The position numbers and the translations under genes are program-made. A DNA stretch of 39,711 bases from Chitinophagaceae bacterium (GTDB lineage Bacteria; Bacteroidota; Bacteroidia; Chitinophagales; Chitinophagaceae): the NCBI GenBank assembly GCA_004173355.1, contig SEAD01000031.1, forward strand, positions 1 to 39,711, in the 5' to 3' direction. Under the pieces are notes generated by a model. It did not search any database. It saw only the letters and a program-made list of their open reading frames with translations, and had not been told where the DNA came from. Positions within the stretch are counted from its first letter, which is position 1. Every line of letters starts with the position of its first letter. Positions 8,131 through 16,772 of this stretch are shown piece after piece.

Positions 8131-10548
8131 ATGCGGATTCCATTGCTGCTCCTGTTTGTCATTTTCACCTTCCCGGCCGCGCTCGCGCAGCAGGAACGCA
8201 GCATCCATGTCCGGGTACACTCGGTTAACCAGCCCCTGCCATTTGTTACTATACAGCTGCTGGGGGCCGACTCAACGGTTATCGGTTCCACCACCTGCGA
8301 CAGCCTTGGACAGGCCGTCATCAGGGTAAGCAATCCATCTGCCGCCTGGATCAGGACATCCATGCCCGGATACACCCAGGTGACGAGCCCGCTGGCCGGA
8401 CCCGGAGCTGCCGCATCTATGACTATCGACATTGACCTGCAACCGGAATTGCACACGATCGGCGAGGTGACTGTCAGGGGCAAAAAACCACTGCTGCAAT
8501 TCCTGCCCGACCGCACCGTGGTGAATGTGGATGCGGGCATCAGCAATGCAGGCACCACGGTAATGGAAGTGCTGGAAAAATCACCCGGTGTGATCGTTGA
8601 CCGCGAAGGCAGCATCAGCCTGCGCGGGCGTACCGGAGTGGTGGTGATGATTGATGGCAAGCTCACCCAGCTGGCCGGCACTGACCTGCAGAACCTGCTG
8701 AATGGAATGAGTGCATCACAGGTGGAAACCATTGAACTCATCAATAACCCTTCATCAAAATATGACGCTGCAGGAAATGCGGGTCTCATCAATATCCGCC
8801 TGAAGAAAAATAAACAGGGAGGGTTTAATGCCGTACTGGGCCTGTCGTACGGGCAGGGAAAACTTCCCAAGACGAACAACAACCTTACACTCAATTACCG
8901 GAAAGCGGCGCTCAGCTATTTCCTCAATTATAACTGGAGCAGCAACCGGAATTTTACCCGCCTGTATGCCGACCGGTCCTATTTTGCTGGCAATGGTACA
9001 AAGGAATCTTCCCTCGAACAGGACAGCGACCTCCGTTCACGTGGCCTGTCGCACACCCTTCGCGGAGGGGTGGACTACAGCTTTTCAAAACGCACGGGCA
9101 TTGGGCTGGCAGGAAGTTATTTTTACCTGCAGCGCCGCAACCGGGGAGACAACAGTGCCGACTGGAAAAACAATACCGGTGGGACCGACTCCACCATTAT
9201 CACCGATAGCAGGAGTTCGTCACAGATCAAACAGGCATCGGGGAATTTTAATTTCAGGCACCAGTTCAGCAGTTCGCTTGAATGGACGGCTGACCTGGAC
9301 TTGGTAAAATACCAGCTGTTCTCCGACCAGTATTTTGAAAACCGTTCTTCCGATCCCCAGGTGCCGCTGGATGCATCTTCGGGACGGATACCGTCTGACC
9401 TCTCGATCTATTCTGCAAAGACAGATTTCGTCAGGCGACTGGCGTGGGGAAGTGTGGAGACGGGCCTGAAAAGCTCCCGGGTGGAAACAGACAACCTGGC
9501 CGGTTATGAATTGCTTGACCAGGGGGAGTGGAAACCAGATAATGGCAAGTCCAACCATTTTATTTACACGGAAAACATCCATGCGGCATACCTGGATGTG
9601 TCCGCGAAAACCGGCCGCTTTGAATTACAGGGTGGCCTGCGGTATGAAAACACCCGATACAACGGATCCCAGCTCGGAAATACTGTAACCACCGATTCCT
9701 CTTTCAGCCGGAAGTACAGCAACCTGTTCCCCACTGCGATGGCCCGCTACCAGGCAGACAGTGCCAACAGTTTCACCCTGCGTGCCGGCAGGCGGATTGA
9801 CCGCCCCGCGTTCCAGAAGCTGAACCCCTTTGTCATTATCCTGAACAAATACACCTACCAGCAGGGCAATCCATATTTCAATCCGCAGTTTACCTGGAAT
9901 ATGGAACTCACCCATACCTACAGGGGGATCCTCAACACCACACTCAGTTACAATATCACGAGTGATTATTTTTCCCAGATCTTCTATTCCGATGAAATCA
10001 CCGGTATCATTATTTACAGTGAAGGGAATATCGGGAACATGAACAACCTTGGATTGTCTGTCAGTACCCAGCTCAACATAGCACCCTGGTGGAGCCTTTC
10101 CCTGCAGGCGGATCTCAACCACAAACGGCTCCGCGGCCAGCTCTGGAAAGACTACCGCGCAGAAATAACACAGGGCAACTTCAACGTCAATAACCAGTTC
10201 AGGCTTGCCCGGGGCTGGTCTGCTGAACTCAGCGGGTTTTACACAACCCGCAGCCAGAATGACCTGCAGGAGGTACTTGATCCGAATGGCAGCGTATCGG
10301 TGGGTGTGGCGAAACAGCTGCTCAGGGACAAAGCCACACTACGCCTGGCACTGCGTGATATTTTCTACACCCAGCGGATGCAGGGGCTCACCCATTTCCG
10401 GTCGGTGGAAGAATTCTTCAAGCTCACCCGCGATACGCGTGTGGCCACTCTTTCGTTCACCTGGCGGTTGGGCAGGAATGGAAAACCGGCATTCCGGAAA
10501 ACCGGGGGTGCTTCCGACGTGATGGAACGGGTGGGCAACATCAACTGA
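8131..10548 (+). CDS. Outer-membrane beta-barrel receptor (TonB-dependent-receptor-like, OMP_b-brl_3 type)
   Basis: The 805-residue protein has a signal peptide (residues 1-19, cut after LAQ or ALA), a carboxypeptidase-regulatory/CNA-B-like beta domain at about 20-105, a plug-like domain at about 110-225 (with VMEVLEKSPGVIVDREGSISLRG split around the usual receptor motif, and IELINNPSSKYDAAGNAG), and a long C-terminal stretch of alternating polar and aromatic strands consistent with an outer-membrane barrel. The C-terminus is not a SusC ending, and no SusD-like gene lies downstream, so it is not a classical glycan-uptake pair. The ligand is unknown. The short distance to the next genes allows co-transcription with the small lipoprotein at 10604. 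Confidence 0.88.
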   Translation: MRIPLLLLFVIFTFPAALAQQERSIHVRVHSVNQPLPFVTIQLLGADSTVIGSTTCDSLGQAVIRVSNPSAAWIRTSMPGYTQVTSPLAGPGAAASMTIDIDLQPELHTIGEVTVRGKKPLLQFLPDRTVVNVDAGISNAGTTVMEVLEKSPGVIVDREGSISLRGRTGVVVMIDGKLTQLAGTDLQNLLNGMSASQVETIELINNPSSKYDAAGNAGLINIRLKKNKQGGFNAVLGLSYGQGKLPKTNNNLTLNYRKAALSYFLNYNWSSNRNFTRLYADRSYFAGNGTKESSLEQDSDLRSRGLSHTLRGGVDYSFSKRTGIGLAGSYFYLQRRNRGDNSADWKNNTGGTDSTIITDSRSSSQIKQASGNFNFRHQFSSSLEWTADLDLVKYQLFSDQYFENRSSDPQVPLDASSGRIPSDLSIYSAKTDFVRRLAWGSVETGLKSSRVETDNLAGYELLDQGEWKPDNGKSNHFIYTENIHAAYLDVSAKTGRFELQGGLRYENTRYNGSQLGNTVTTDSSFSRKYSNLFPTAMARYQADSANSFTLRAGRRIDRPAFQKLNPFVIILNKYTYQQGNPYFNPQFTWNMELTHTYRGILNTTLSYNITSDYFSQIFYSDEITGIIIYSEGNIGNMNNLGLSVSTQLNIAPWWSLSLQADLNHKRLRGQLWKDYRAEITQGNFNVNNQFRLARGWSAELSGFYTTRSQNDLQEVLDPNGSVSVGVAKQLLRDKATLRLALRDIFYTQRMQGLTHFRSVEEFFKLTRDTRVATLSFTWRLGRNGKPAFRKTGGASDVMERVGNIN

Positions 10549-10603
10549 CCTTTCCCATTGGCAGGTTTATTGATTGGATAGTGCACAACTATAACCCAAG
10601 TGT

Positions 10604-10780
10604 ATGAAGAAAACAGCCTGTGTATTGTCCGTCCTTGTTATCTTTCTTGCAGCCTGCAACAATGACTCCACCAAACCCGCATTGATGGAAGACAGCGCTA
10701 AAGTAGTGCTGCCCGCAAAACAGCAGGACAGCATGAGCCTGACCGACACCAATTACCGGATCGGGGATTCGATCAAATAA
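10604..10780 (+). CDS. Small lipoprotein of unknown function
   Basis: This 58-residue protein begins with MKK, has a hydrophobic core and the lipobox LAAC (Cys18), and is followed by Asn-Asn-Asp, so it should be lipidated and exported. The mature part is only about 40 residues, acidic and disordered-looking, with no known domain. It sits 55 bp after the receptor gene and 19 bp before the permease, on the same strand. The good signal and codon use make it a credible gene; the function is not known. Confidence 0.7.
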   Translation: MKKTACVLSVLVIFLAACNNDSTKPALMEDSAKVVLPAKQQDSMSLTDTNYRIGDSIK

Positions 10781-10799
10781 TATAAACTCCCAACCAGCC

Positions 10800-11978
10800 A
10801 TGGCTAACCAGCCCGCGTCACTTCCCTATTATGTGAAGTTCGCACTCAACCTGCTTTCTGTTTTCCTGCTTGGCTACCTGCTTTTTATCGGTAGCGATAT
10901 CCTGCTCCCCCTGTTTTTTGCCATTATCCTGGCGATGCTGTTGCTGCCGCTGAGCAACCGCCTGGTGAAATGGCATGTGCCCGAAGTGCTGGCCATGCTG
11001 CTCTCAGTGCTGATCGCATTGCTCTTTATTGCGGGTTTGATTTATTTCCTCTCGTCGCAGATTGCCAGTTTCTCCGACGACTGGCCATCCATCAAACAAC
11101 ACCTGAATGACCATATCCAGACGGTGAGGAAATGGGTAAATGACCAGTTTAATATCAGCTACAAACAACAGGACGCCGCGCTGAAGGAAGCCTCAACTGA
11201 CATGAAAGGCGCCGGGGGCGGGGTGGTAGGTACCACTTTACTTTCTGCTGTCGGTTCGCTGATCAATATCATCCTCCTGCCCATCTACACCTTCCTCATC
11301 ATGTATTACCGTCGACTGATCCGGAAATTTTTCATGGACAGCTTCGGGGAAAAGAACAAAGGCAGCGTGCTGGAAGTGATCGAGGAATCAAAAACCATTA
11401 TCCAGGGATATATGGTCGGACTGCTCATCGAAATGGCCGTGGTCACCGGTCTCAATGCTGCGGGCTTTTTTATTATCGGAATCCAGTATGCATTCTTCCT
11501 CGCACTGCTGGCAGCCATACTGAATATGATTCCCTATGTGGGTATGCTGGTCGCATCGGTGATCTGTATGCTGATCACCCTGACCACATCGGATAATATG
11601 ACGGATGTGTTATGGACGGGCCTGATCCTGGTCATTGTGCAATTCCTCGACAATAACCTGCTGATGCCCTATATCGTCAGTTCGAAGGTCCGCATCAATG
11701 CCATGGCAAATATCGTGGGTGTGCTGGTAGGTGGCGCTATTGCCGGGGTGGGAGGGATGTTCCTGTCTATCCCCGGGGTTGCTATCATGAAAGTGGTATT
11801 TGAACGGGTGGAAGGTCTCAAACCCTGGGGCCTCCTGCTGGGTGATGACCTGTCGATGGTCAACCCCCAGAAAAGGAAAAGGATCGGCAAACGCAGCGAC
11901 AATAAAAAGGACAGTTCGGCAGATATCCACACCGATACTGGTGCTGATACTCCTGAAAAGGGCGGAAAACAGGCATAA
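10800..11978 (+). CDS. AI-2E/PerM family permease
   Basis: The 392-residue membrane protein has hydrophobic segments near the N-terminus (residues about 15-75), a soluble loop at about 80-140, then a cluster of membrane helices at about 150-335, as in the AI-2E transporter/PerM family. The characteristic LLPIYTFLIMYYRR stretch and the FLDNNLLMPYIVSSKVRINA segment fit the family well. Members include putative autoinducer exporters and Na+/H+ antiporter-like proteins; the substrate here is unknown. The C-terminal tail is basic then acidic and probably cytoplasmic. The start codon lies 19 bp after the lipoprotein gene. Confidence 0.88.
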   Translation: MANQPASLPYYVKFALNLLSVFLLGYLLFIGSDILLPLFFAIILAMLLLPLSNRLVKWHVPEVLAMLLSVLIALLFIAGLIYFLSSQIASFSDDWPSIKQHLNDHIQTVRKWVNDQFNISYKQQDAALKEASTDMKGAGGGVVGTTLLSAVGSLINIILLPIYTFLIMYYRRLIRKFFMDSFGEKNKGSVLEVIEESKTIIQGYMVGLLIEMAVVTGLNAAGFFIIGIQYAFFLALLAAILNMIPYVGMLVASVICMLITLTTSDNMTDVLWTGLILVIVQFLDNNLLMPYIVSSKVRINAMANIVGVLVGGAIAGVGGMFLSIPGVAIMKVVFERVEGLKPWGLLLGDDLSMVNPQKRKRIGKRSDNKKDSSADIHTDTGADTPEKGGKQA

Positions 11979-12060
11979 AAGCCTACATTTGTGGTTTCCA
12001 ACCGGGATCTTTCCACGGGTGGGGAAAAACAATCGGAAAAAGCACAAGAATTTTAGGTTT

Positions 12061-12094
12061 TTTGGCCTTTATCCCAACTTTTTCACTACATTTG
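12061..12094 (+). promoter_or_regulatory. Candidate promoter of the rpmB-rpmG-DUF4295 operon
   Basis: TTTG at 12061-12064, a 22-bp spacer and an exact TACATTTG at 12087-12094 resemble the Bacteroidota promoter, with a slightly long spacer. Transcription would start near 12101, inside the inverted repeat that follows. A second exact TACATTTG lies at 11984-11991, just after the permease stop, without a clear -33 box. Confidence 0.5.
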
Positions 12095-12097
12095 CAT

Positions 12098-12112
12098 CCC
12101 GAAATTTTCGGG
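12098..12112 (+). other. Inverted repeat in the rpmB leader
   Basis: CCCGAAATTTTCGGG is a perfect 7-bp palindrome around one base, placed 17 bp before the rpmB start and just after the -7 box. It could be a DNA operator or, if transcription starts upstream at the 11984 box, a leader hairpin. Its role is not shown by the sequence. Confidence 0.4.
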
Positions 12113-12129
12113 AATAAACAGTTATTATC

Positions 12130-12366
12130 ATGGCAAGAGTATGTTTGGTTACAGGTAAAGTGCCTATTGGTGGAAACAAGGTATCGCACTCAAATATCAA
12201 AACAAAGCGTCGTTTTCTGCCGAACCTGCAGAAAAAGAAGTTCTACCTGGTGGAAGAGGACAAATGGGTAACCATGAAGCTGTCTACCGAAGCAATCCGT
12301 ACGATCAACAAAAATGGTCTGTACAGCGTTGTGAAGGAACTGCGTGCAAGGGGTGAGAAGATCTGA
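12130..12366 (+). CDS. rpmB: 50S ribosomal protein L28
   Basis: The 78-residue basic protein begins [16 protein letters not shown] and contains [16 protein letters not shown], the standard L28 core. It binds the large ribosomal subunit. It heads a three-gene set with rpmG and a DUF4295 gene, an arrangement common in Bacteroidota. The single N-terminal Cys is not followed by a full zinc-ribbon Cys set, so this looks like the zinc-independent form. Confidence 0.97.
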   Translation: MARVCLVTGKVPIGGNKVSHSNIKTKRRFLPNLQKKKFYLVEEDKWVTMKLSTEAIRTINKNGLYSVVKELRARGEKI

Positions 12367-12420
12367 CGTATACACCACCGCCGACACAAATCAGCATTTA
12401 CACTATTCAACTAAATAACA

Positions 12421-12603
12421 ATGGCAAAGAAAGGAAATCGTGTACAGGTAATACTGGAGTGCACCGAGCACAAAACCAGCGGCCAGCCTGGTACCAGTCG
12501 TTACATCACGAACAAAAATAAAAAGAACAATCCGGAAAGGCTTGAGCTGAAGAAATTCAACCCGATCCTGAAAAAAGTGACTGTTCACAAGGAAATCAAG
12601 TAA
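12421..12603 (+). CDS. rpmG: 50S ribosomal protein L33
   Basis: The 60-residue basic protein begins [18 protein letters not shown] and has the L33 core [22 protein letters not shown] split over its middle. Only one Cys is present, so it is the C-minus, zinc-free type. It starts 54 bp after rpmB and is the second gene of the operon. Confidence 0.97.
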   Translation: MAKKGNRVQVILECTEHKTSGQPGTSRYITNKNKKNNPERLELKKFNPILKKVTVHKEIK

Positions 12604-12625
12604 TCAACGGGTTCAACCCGGTTGA
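12604..12625 (+). other. Imperfect inverted repeat between rpmG and the DUF4295 gene
   Basis: TCAACGGGTT and AACCCGGTTGA form a stem with one bulged base, overlapping the end of rpmG by a single position. No U-tract follows, so it is more likely an RNA processing or stability element than a terminator. This is a weak call. Confidence 0.3.
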
Positions 12626-12652
12626 ATTCATTTACATTATCAACCCCGCATC

Positions 12653-12826
12653 ATGGCAAAGGCAGCATCAAAGAACTCGAAGGTAAAAGACCTGAAGGCT
12701 TCGGCAGAAGCGAAGAACTTCACGAAAGTGATTAAAGCCGTACGCAGCGCGAAAACCGGTGCATACACTTTTAAGGAGCAGATCCTTCACAAGGACAAGG
12801 TTAAGGATTTCCTGGCTCAGAAATAA
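12653..12826 (+). CDS. DUF4295 small basic protein
   Basis: The 57-residue Lys-rich protein begins MAKAASKNSKVKDLKA and ends with KDFLAQK. DUF4295 proteins are found in Bacteroidota directly after rpmB and rpmG, and this conserved position plus the high basic charge suggest a ribosome-associated role, though none is established to my knowledge. The start is 49 bp after rpmG. Being short, it is easily missed by automated gene finding. Confidence 0.9.
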   Translation: MAKAASKNSKVKDLKASAEAKNFTKVIKAVRSAKTGAYTFKEQILHKDKVKDFLAQK

Positions 12827-12847
12827 GTCAGTCCTTTACAATATCAG

Positions 12848-12878
12848 AAAGCTGTTCGTAGGTCTACGGATGGCTTTT
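12848..12878 (+). terminator. Intrinsic terminator of the ribosomal-protein operon
   Basis: AAAGC and CGTAG pair with CTACG and GCTTT; the four bases between them (TGTT with GATG) pair through G-U and A-U, giving a nearly continuous 13-14 bp RNA stem with a small loop, followed by TTTT. It lies 22 bp after the DUF4295 stop. A second perfect hairpin (CCTGCA-TCCGC-TGCAGG) lies at 12895-12911, before ftsY. Confidence 0.6.
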
Positions 12879-12954
12879 GTCGTTTAACGGAATGCCTGCA
12901 TCCGCTGCAGGAAGGAAGGTTTTTAAATGGACGCCTTCACCTAATTTTACAGTT

Positions 12955-13923
12955 ATGGGATTTTTCAATAAGCTGTTCGGCAAAAAAGAGAAAGAGAGTC
13001 TCGACCAGGGACTGCAGAAAACCAAGGAAGGTTTTATGACGCGGATCACCAAGGCGATTGCCGGCAAGGGCACCGTGGATGAGGAAGTGCTGGACAACCT
13101 GGAAGAGGCACTGGTGGGTGCCGATGTGGGTATTGAAACAACGGTGAAGATTATTGAACGGATCGAAAAGCGGGTGGCAAAGGACAAGTACATGAACAGC
13201 TCCGAGCTCAATGGCATGTTGCAGGAAGAGATTGAACAGATCCTTGTAGACGCACCTCAATCAAACACTTACGCATTCGATAGCCCCTTGCCATCGAAGC
13301 CATACATCATCCTGGTGGTGGGCGTAAATGGTGTTGGCAAAACAACCACCATCGGCAAACTGGCCTATAATTTCAAGAAAGCGGGCAAGCAGGTATTACT
13401 CGGTGCTGCCGATACCTTCCGTGCGGCAGCGGTCGACCAGCTCACAATCTGGAGCGAGCGGACGGGTGTGCCGATTGTCAAACAACCCATGGGATCTGAT
13501 CCGGCAGCGGTTGCTTTTGACACCGCACAGAGTGCGGTATCCCGGGGCAGCGAAGTGGTATTGATTGACACCGCTGGCCGGCTGCACAATAAGGCACACC
13601 TGATGGACGAGCTCAGCAAAATCAAACGGGTGATCCAGAAATTTATCCCCGACGCACCACACGAAGTGCTGCTGGTGCTTGATGGTTCCACCGGTCAGAA
13701 TGCACTGGAACAGGCCCGACAGTTTACTGCCGCCACCGATGTGACCGCGCTGGCCATTACCAAACTCGATGGCACTGCGAAGGGCGGTGTGGTACTGGCA
13801 ATCGCCGACCAGTTCAAAATCCCGGTAAAATTTATAGGGGTTGGCGAGCAGATGGAAGACCTCCTGGTTTTTGATAAACACGAATTTGTTGACAGTCTTT
13901 TCAATCCGGCAAAACCTGCCTGA
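12955..13923 (+). CDS. ftsY: Signal recognition particle receptor FtsY
   Basis: The 322-residue GTPase docks SRP-bound ribosomes at the inner membrane. After a short N-terminal membrane-targeting stretch (MGFFNKLFGKKEKESL) and the helical N domain come the G-domain motifs: P-loop GVNGVGKTT at about 123-131, the SRP-GTPase insertion segment DTFRAAAVDQL, DTAGRLHNK, and TKLDGTAKGG. The long acidic A domain of the E. coli protein is absent, as in many other phyla. ATG 12955 was chosen because upstream in-frame codons are non-homologous. A TAATTTTA box (12942-12949), one mismatch from consensus, lies just upstream. Confidence 0.97.
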   Translation: MGFFNKLFGKKEKESLDQGLQKTKEGFMTRITKAIAGKGTVDEEVLDNLEEALVGADVGIETTVKIIERIEKRVAKDKYMNSSELNGMLQEEIEQILVDAPQSNTYAFDSPLPSKPYIILVVGVNGVGKTTTIGKLAYNFKKAGKQVLLGAADTFRAAAVDQLTIWSERTGVPIVKQPMGSDPAAVAFDTAQSAVSRGSEVVLIDTAGRLHNKAHLMDELSKIKRVIQKFIPDAPHEVLLVLDGSTGQNALEQARQFTAATDVTALAITKLDGTAKGGVVLAIADQFKIPVKFIGVGEQMEDLLVFDKHEFVDSLFNPAKPA

Positions 13924-13933
13924 AACCCGGCGC

Positions 13934-15379
13934 ATGAAATCCCTGATTGCATTTGATATCGGAACCACGAACTGCAAGCTGGTGATCACTGATCCCCGCG
14001 GCAAAGTACTGTTTACTGCAAAAGAAAGTTACCCGTCCCATGAAACCCCCGAAGGGGCACACGAGCAGGACCCGGAACAGATCCGGGCTGCGTTCCTGAA
14101 ACTGCTGGACACGGCCGGGACGGAGACCGACCTGGCCACTGCCCGGTTTGCCTGTTTCAGTGCAGCCATGCACAGCCTGATCCCGGTCAGCAGTGAGGGT
14201 AAAGCACTCGCACCCATGATGACCTGGGCGGATACCCGGAGTAACGCCGTGGCTATCGCGCTCCGTGACACGGAAGCCGGCCAGACGATTTACCAGGCCA
14301 CGGGTACACCGATCCATCCCATGTCGCCCCTGTGCAAAATTGCCTGGCTGCGTGAGTCCAACCCCGGCCTGTACAACAGCACCCATAAATTTATTTCGAT
14401 CAAGGAATACCTCTGGTTCCACCTCTTCGGGGAATTTGAGATCGACCATTCCATTGCCTCGGCAACGGGTTTGCTGGATCTTCGCAGCCGCGCGTGGTAC
14501 CAGCCCGCACTGGATGCAGCCGGGATAAGCGCGGAAAAACTTTCGCGACTGGTCCCGGTCGGGCATACTCGGAAAAAAGACGGCCTTGATTTTATCATTG
14601 GTGCCAGCGATGGTGCCCTGGCGAACCTGGGCACCGGAGCCATCCAGCCAGGCGAAGTGGCACTGACCATCGGCACGAGTGCTGCCGTCAGGATCATCAG
14701 CCGGGAACCCCTGCAGGACGCGGGCGGCAGGCTGTTCAATTACATCGTGGACGAAGACCATTTTCTCTGCGGGGGCGCATCCAATAATGGCGGCATAGCA
14801 CTTCGTTGGTTTGTGGATTCATTTTACCCCGATAAAAAAGACACGGATTTAAACATCCTGCTGCAGGAAGCGGCAGCGGTGGCCCCCGGGGCCGACGGGC
14901 TTATTTTCCTGCCTTATATCTATGGCGAACGCGCACCGGTCTGGGATGCATCAGCGGCCGGGTTGTTCTTCGGGATCCATTCCCGGCACAACCGCGCTTC
15001 TTTCCTGCGTGCCGTACTCGAGGGGATCTGCTTCGGGTTGAAACAATTGCTGGAAGCCATTGAGGACAATGGTGCCGGAATACAGGTCGTGCTTGCCAGC
15101 GGCGGTTTCACCGCTTCACCAGTCTGGCTGGAAATCCTTTCAGGTATACTCGGTAAACCTGTCCGGCTGGCACAGGACGCCGATGCCTCGGCAATGGGAG
15201 CTATCTTCCTGGGAATGAAGGAAACAGGTATGGTGGAAAGCCTTGAAGCGACCGGCTCACTGCTCGATGAACGCACAGTGGCCGACCCTGTGGCCGGGGA
15301 AGCTGCGGCATACGGACGGAACTATGCTATTTTCTCCCGGCTCTATGGTAAACTAAGGGACGAGTTTCACCAGGGTTGA
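13934..15379 (+). CDS. gntK: Gluconokinase, FGGY family
   Basis: The 481-residue sugar kinase has the FGGY ATP-binding start FDIGTTNCKLVI, the hexose-binding segment MMTWADTRS, the motif GTPIHPMSPLCKIAWLRE that is typical of FGGY gluconokinases, and the C-terminal ASGGFTASPVWLEIL with the nucleotide-binding glycines. It should phosphorylate gluconate to 6-phosphogluconate; a close sugar substrate such as a pentulose cannot be excluded. It starts 10 bp after ftsY, so it may be read through from that promoter although the functions are unrelated. No gluconate transporter or 6-phosphogluconate enzyme is adjacent. Confidence 0.82.
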   Translation: MKSLIAFDIGTTNCKLVITDPRGKVLFTAKESYPSHETPEGAHEQDPEQIRAAFLKLLDTAGTETDLATARFACFSAAMHSLIPVSSEGKALAPMMTWADTRSNAVAIALRDTEAGQTIYQATGTPIHPMSPLCKIAWLRESNPGLYNSTHKFISIKEYLWFHLFGEFEIDHSIASATGLLDLRSRAWYQPALDAAGISAEKLSRLVPVGHTRKKDGLDFIIGASDGALANLGTGAIQPGEVALTIGTSAAVRIISREPLQDAGGRLFNYIVDEDHFLCGGASNNGGIALRWFVDSFYPDKKDTDLNILLQEAAAVAPGADGLIFLPYIYGERAPVWDASAAGLFFGIHSRHNRASFLRAVLEGICFGLKQLLEAIEDNGAGIQVVLASGGFTASPVWLEILSGILGKPVRLAQDADASAMGAIFLGMKETGMVESLEATGSLLDERTVADPVAGEAAAYGRNYAIFSRLYGKLRDEFHQG

Positions 15380-15380
15380 T

Positions 15381-15388
15381 TACCTTTG
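15381..15388 (+). promoter_or_regulatory. Candidate -7 box for rimO
   Basis: TACCTTTG matches TANNTTTG exactly. It begins 2 bp after the gluconokinase stop and lies 11 bp before the rimO ATG, so the transcript leader would be only a few bases long. No TTTG was found at the -33 position. Confidence 0.35.
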
Positions 15389-15399
15389 CAGACATTTTT

Positions 15400-16707
15400 A
15401 TGAAGACAAAAACACTCAGGAAAGACAAGGTAAACATCATCACCCTGGGGTGCAGCAAGAATATGGTCGACAGCGAAGTACTCAGCGGCCAGCTGCTCGC
15501 CAACCAGATTGAGGTGGTGCACGAAAACCGTAAATCCGACCACAATATCGTGGTGGTGAATACCTGTGGGTTCATTGACAAGGCAAAAGAGGAAAGTATC
15601 AATACCATCCTCGACCAGGTGGAGCTTAAACGCCGAGGGAAACTCGACAAGGTCTATGTGACCGGTTGCCTCAGCGAGCGGTACAGAAATAACCTCGAAG
15701 CAGAGATCCCTGAAGTGGATGCCTTCTTCGGCACCATGGAGCTGCCCCTGATTCTCAAAAAATTTGAAGCGGATTATAAATCGGAGCTGATCGGCGAACG
15801 CCTCCTGGCCACACCGCAGCATTACGCCTACATGAAAATTTCCGAAGGCTGCAACCGCACCTGTTCTTTCTGCGCGATCCCGCTGATGCGTGGCAACCAT
15901 ACCAGCCGCACCATCGAGGACCTCGTGCGCGAAGCCGAAAGCCTGGTTCGCCGCGGTGTGAAAGAGGTAATGCTGATCGCCCAGGAACTGACTTACTACG
16001 GGCTGGACATTTATAAAAAACGCATGCTGCCCGACCTGCTCAACCGCCTGGCCGATGTACAGGGCCTCGAATGGATCCGCCTGCACTATGCCTATCCTTC
16101 CAAATTCCCGCTGGAGATCCTGGATGTGATGCGCCAGCGCGAAAATATCTGCAACTACCTCGATATGCCGCTGCAGCACGCAGCCAACAATATGCTGAAG
16201 GCGATGAAACGCCAGATCACCCGTGAAGAAATGGAAGACCTTACCGCCGCAATCCGCGAGCGTGTACCCGGCATCTGCCTGCGGACTACCCTGATTGCGG
16301 GGTTTCCCGGCGAGACACTGGACGACGTGGAAGAACTGAAGGGTTTCCTGGAACGCCAGCGCTTCGACCGCGTGGGTATATTCTCCTATTCACACGAAGA
16401 AGGCACTTCGGCGTATGGCCTTGAAGACAATATCCCGCAGGAAGAAAAAGAACGCCGGGCCCAGGACGTGATGGAGACCCAGCAGGAAATTTCACTGGAA
16501 AAAAACCAGGAAAAACTGGGAAAGGTATTCAAGGTCCTGATCGATAAAAAGGAAGCAGGACGGTATATGGGCCGCACCGAATTCGATTCGATCGAAGTGG
16601 ACAATGAAGTGATCATATCAGGATCACCAAAACTGAAAATAGGGGAGTTCTGTAATGTGCGGATCACGAAGGCATATGACTATGATATCGAAGGCGAAGT
16701 GGTATAA
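15400..16707 (+). CDS. rimO: Ribosomal protein S12 methylthiotransferase RimO
   Basis: This radical-SAM enzyme methylthiolates the conserved Asp of ribosomal protein S12. The 435 residues show the N-terminal UPF0004 domain (TLGCSKNMVDSEVLSG), the radical-SAM cluster motif CNRTCSFCAIP, and a C-terminal TRAM domain (AGRYMGRTEFDSIEVDNEV). The segment MPLQHAANNMLKAMKR also fits the family and argues for RimO over MiaB. ATG 15400 is preferred to an in-frame TTG at 15376, which would overlap the upstream gene. Confidence 0.96.
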   Translation: MKTKTLRKDKVNIITLGCSKNMVDSEVLSGQLLANQIEVVHENRKSDHNIVVVNTCGFIDKAKEESINTILDQVELKRRGKLDKVYVTGCLSERYRNNLEAEIPEVDAFFGTMELPLILKKFEADYKSELIGERLLATPQHYAYMKISEGCNRTCSFCAIPLMRGNHTSRTIEDLVREAESLVRRGVKEVMLIAQELTYYGLDIYKKRMLPDLLNRLADVQGLEWIRLHYAYPSKFPLEILDVMRQRENICNYLDMPLQHAANNMLKAMKRQITREEMEDLTAAIRERVPGICLRTTLIAGFPGETLDDVEELKGFLERQRFDRVGIFSYSHEEGTSAYGLEDNIPQEEKERRAQDVMETQQEISLEKNQEKLGKVFKVLIDKKEAGRYMGRTEFDSIEVDNEVIISGSPKLKIGEFCNVRITKAYDYDIEGEVV

Positions 16708-16741
16708 CAGGCACTTCCCTGCCAGGATAAGCTTTTACTAA

Positions 16742-16757
16742 TGCGCCTGCCGGCGCA
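16742..16757 (+). other. Hairpin between rimO and the YwqK-like gene
   Basis: TGCGCC-TGCC-GGCGCA is a perfect 6-bp stem with a 4-base loop. There is no U-tract after it, so it is not a convincing terminator. It lies 15 bp before the next start codon and could affect translation initiation. Confidence 0.3.
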
Positions 16758-16772
16758 CGAACAGATTGTTAT

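Noticed and set aside
8131-10780. A polysaccharide utilisation locus (SusC/SusD pair)
   Set aside because: The receptor lacks SusC-specific features and is followed by a 58-residue lipoprotein, far too small to be SusD. No glycoside hydrolase is nearby.
13901-14761. 286-residue open frame antisense to the gluconokinase gene
   Set aside because: It is a shadow frame; all recognisable motifs lie in the plus-strand kinase.
15367-16179. 270-residue open frame antisense to rimO
   Set aside because: rimO is certain from its radical-SAM and TRAM motifs, and the antisense frame has no family features.
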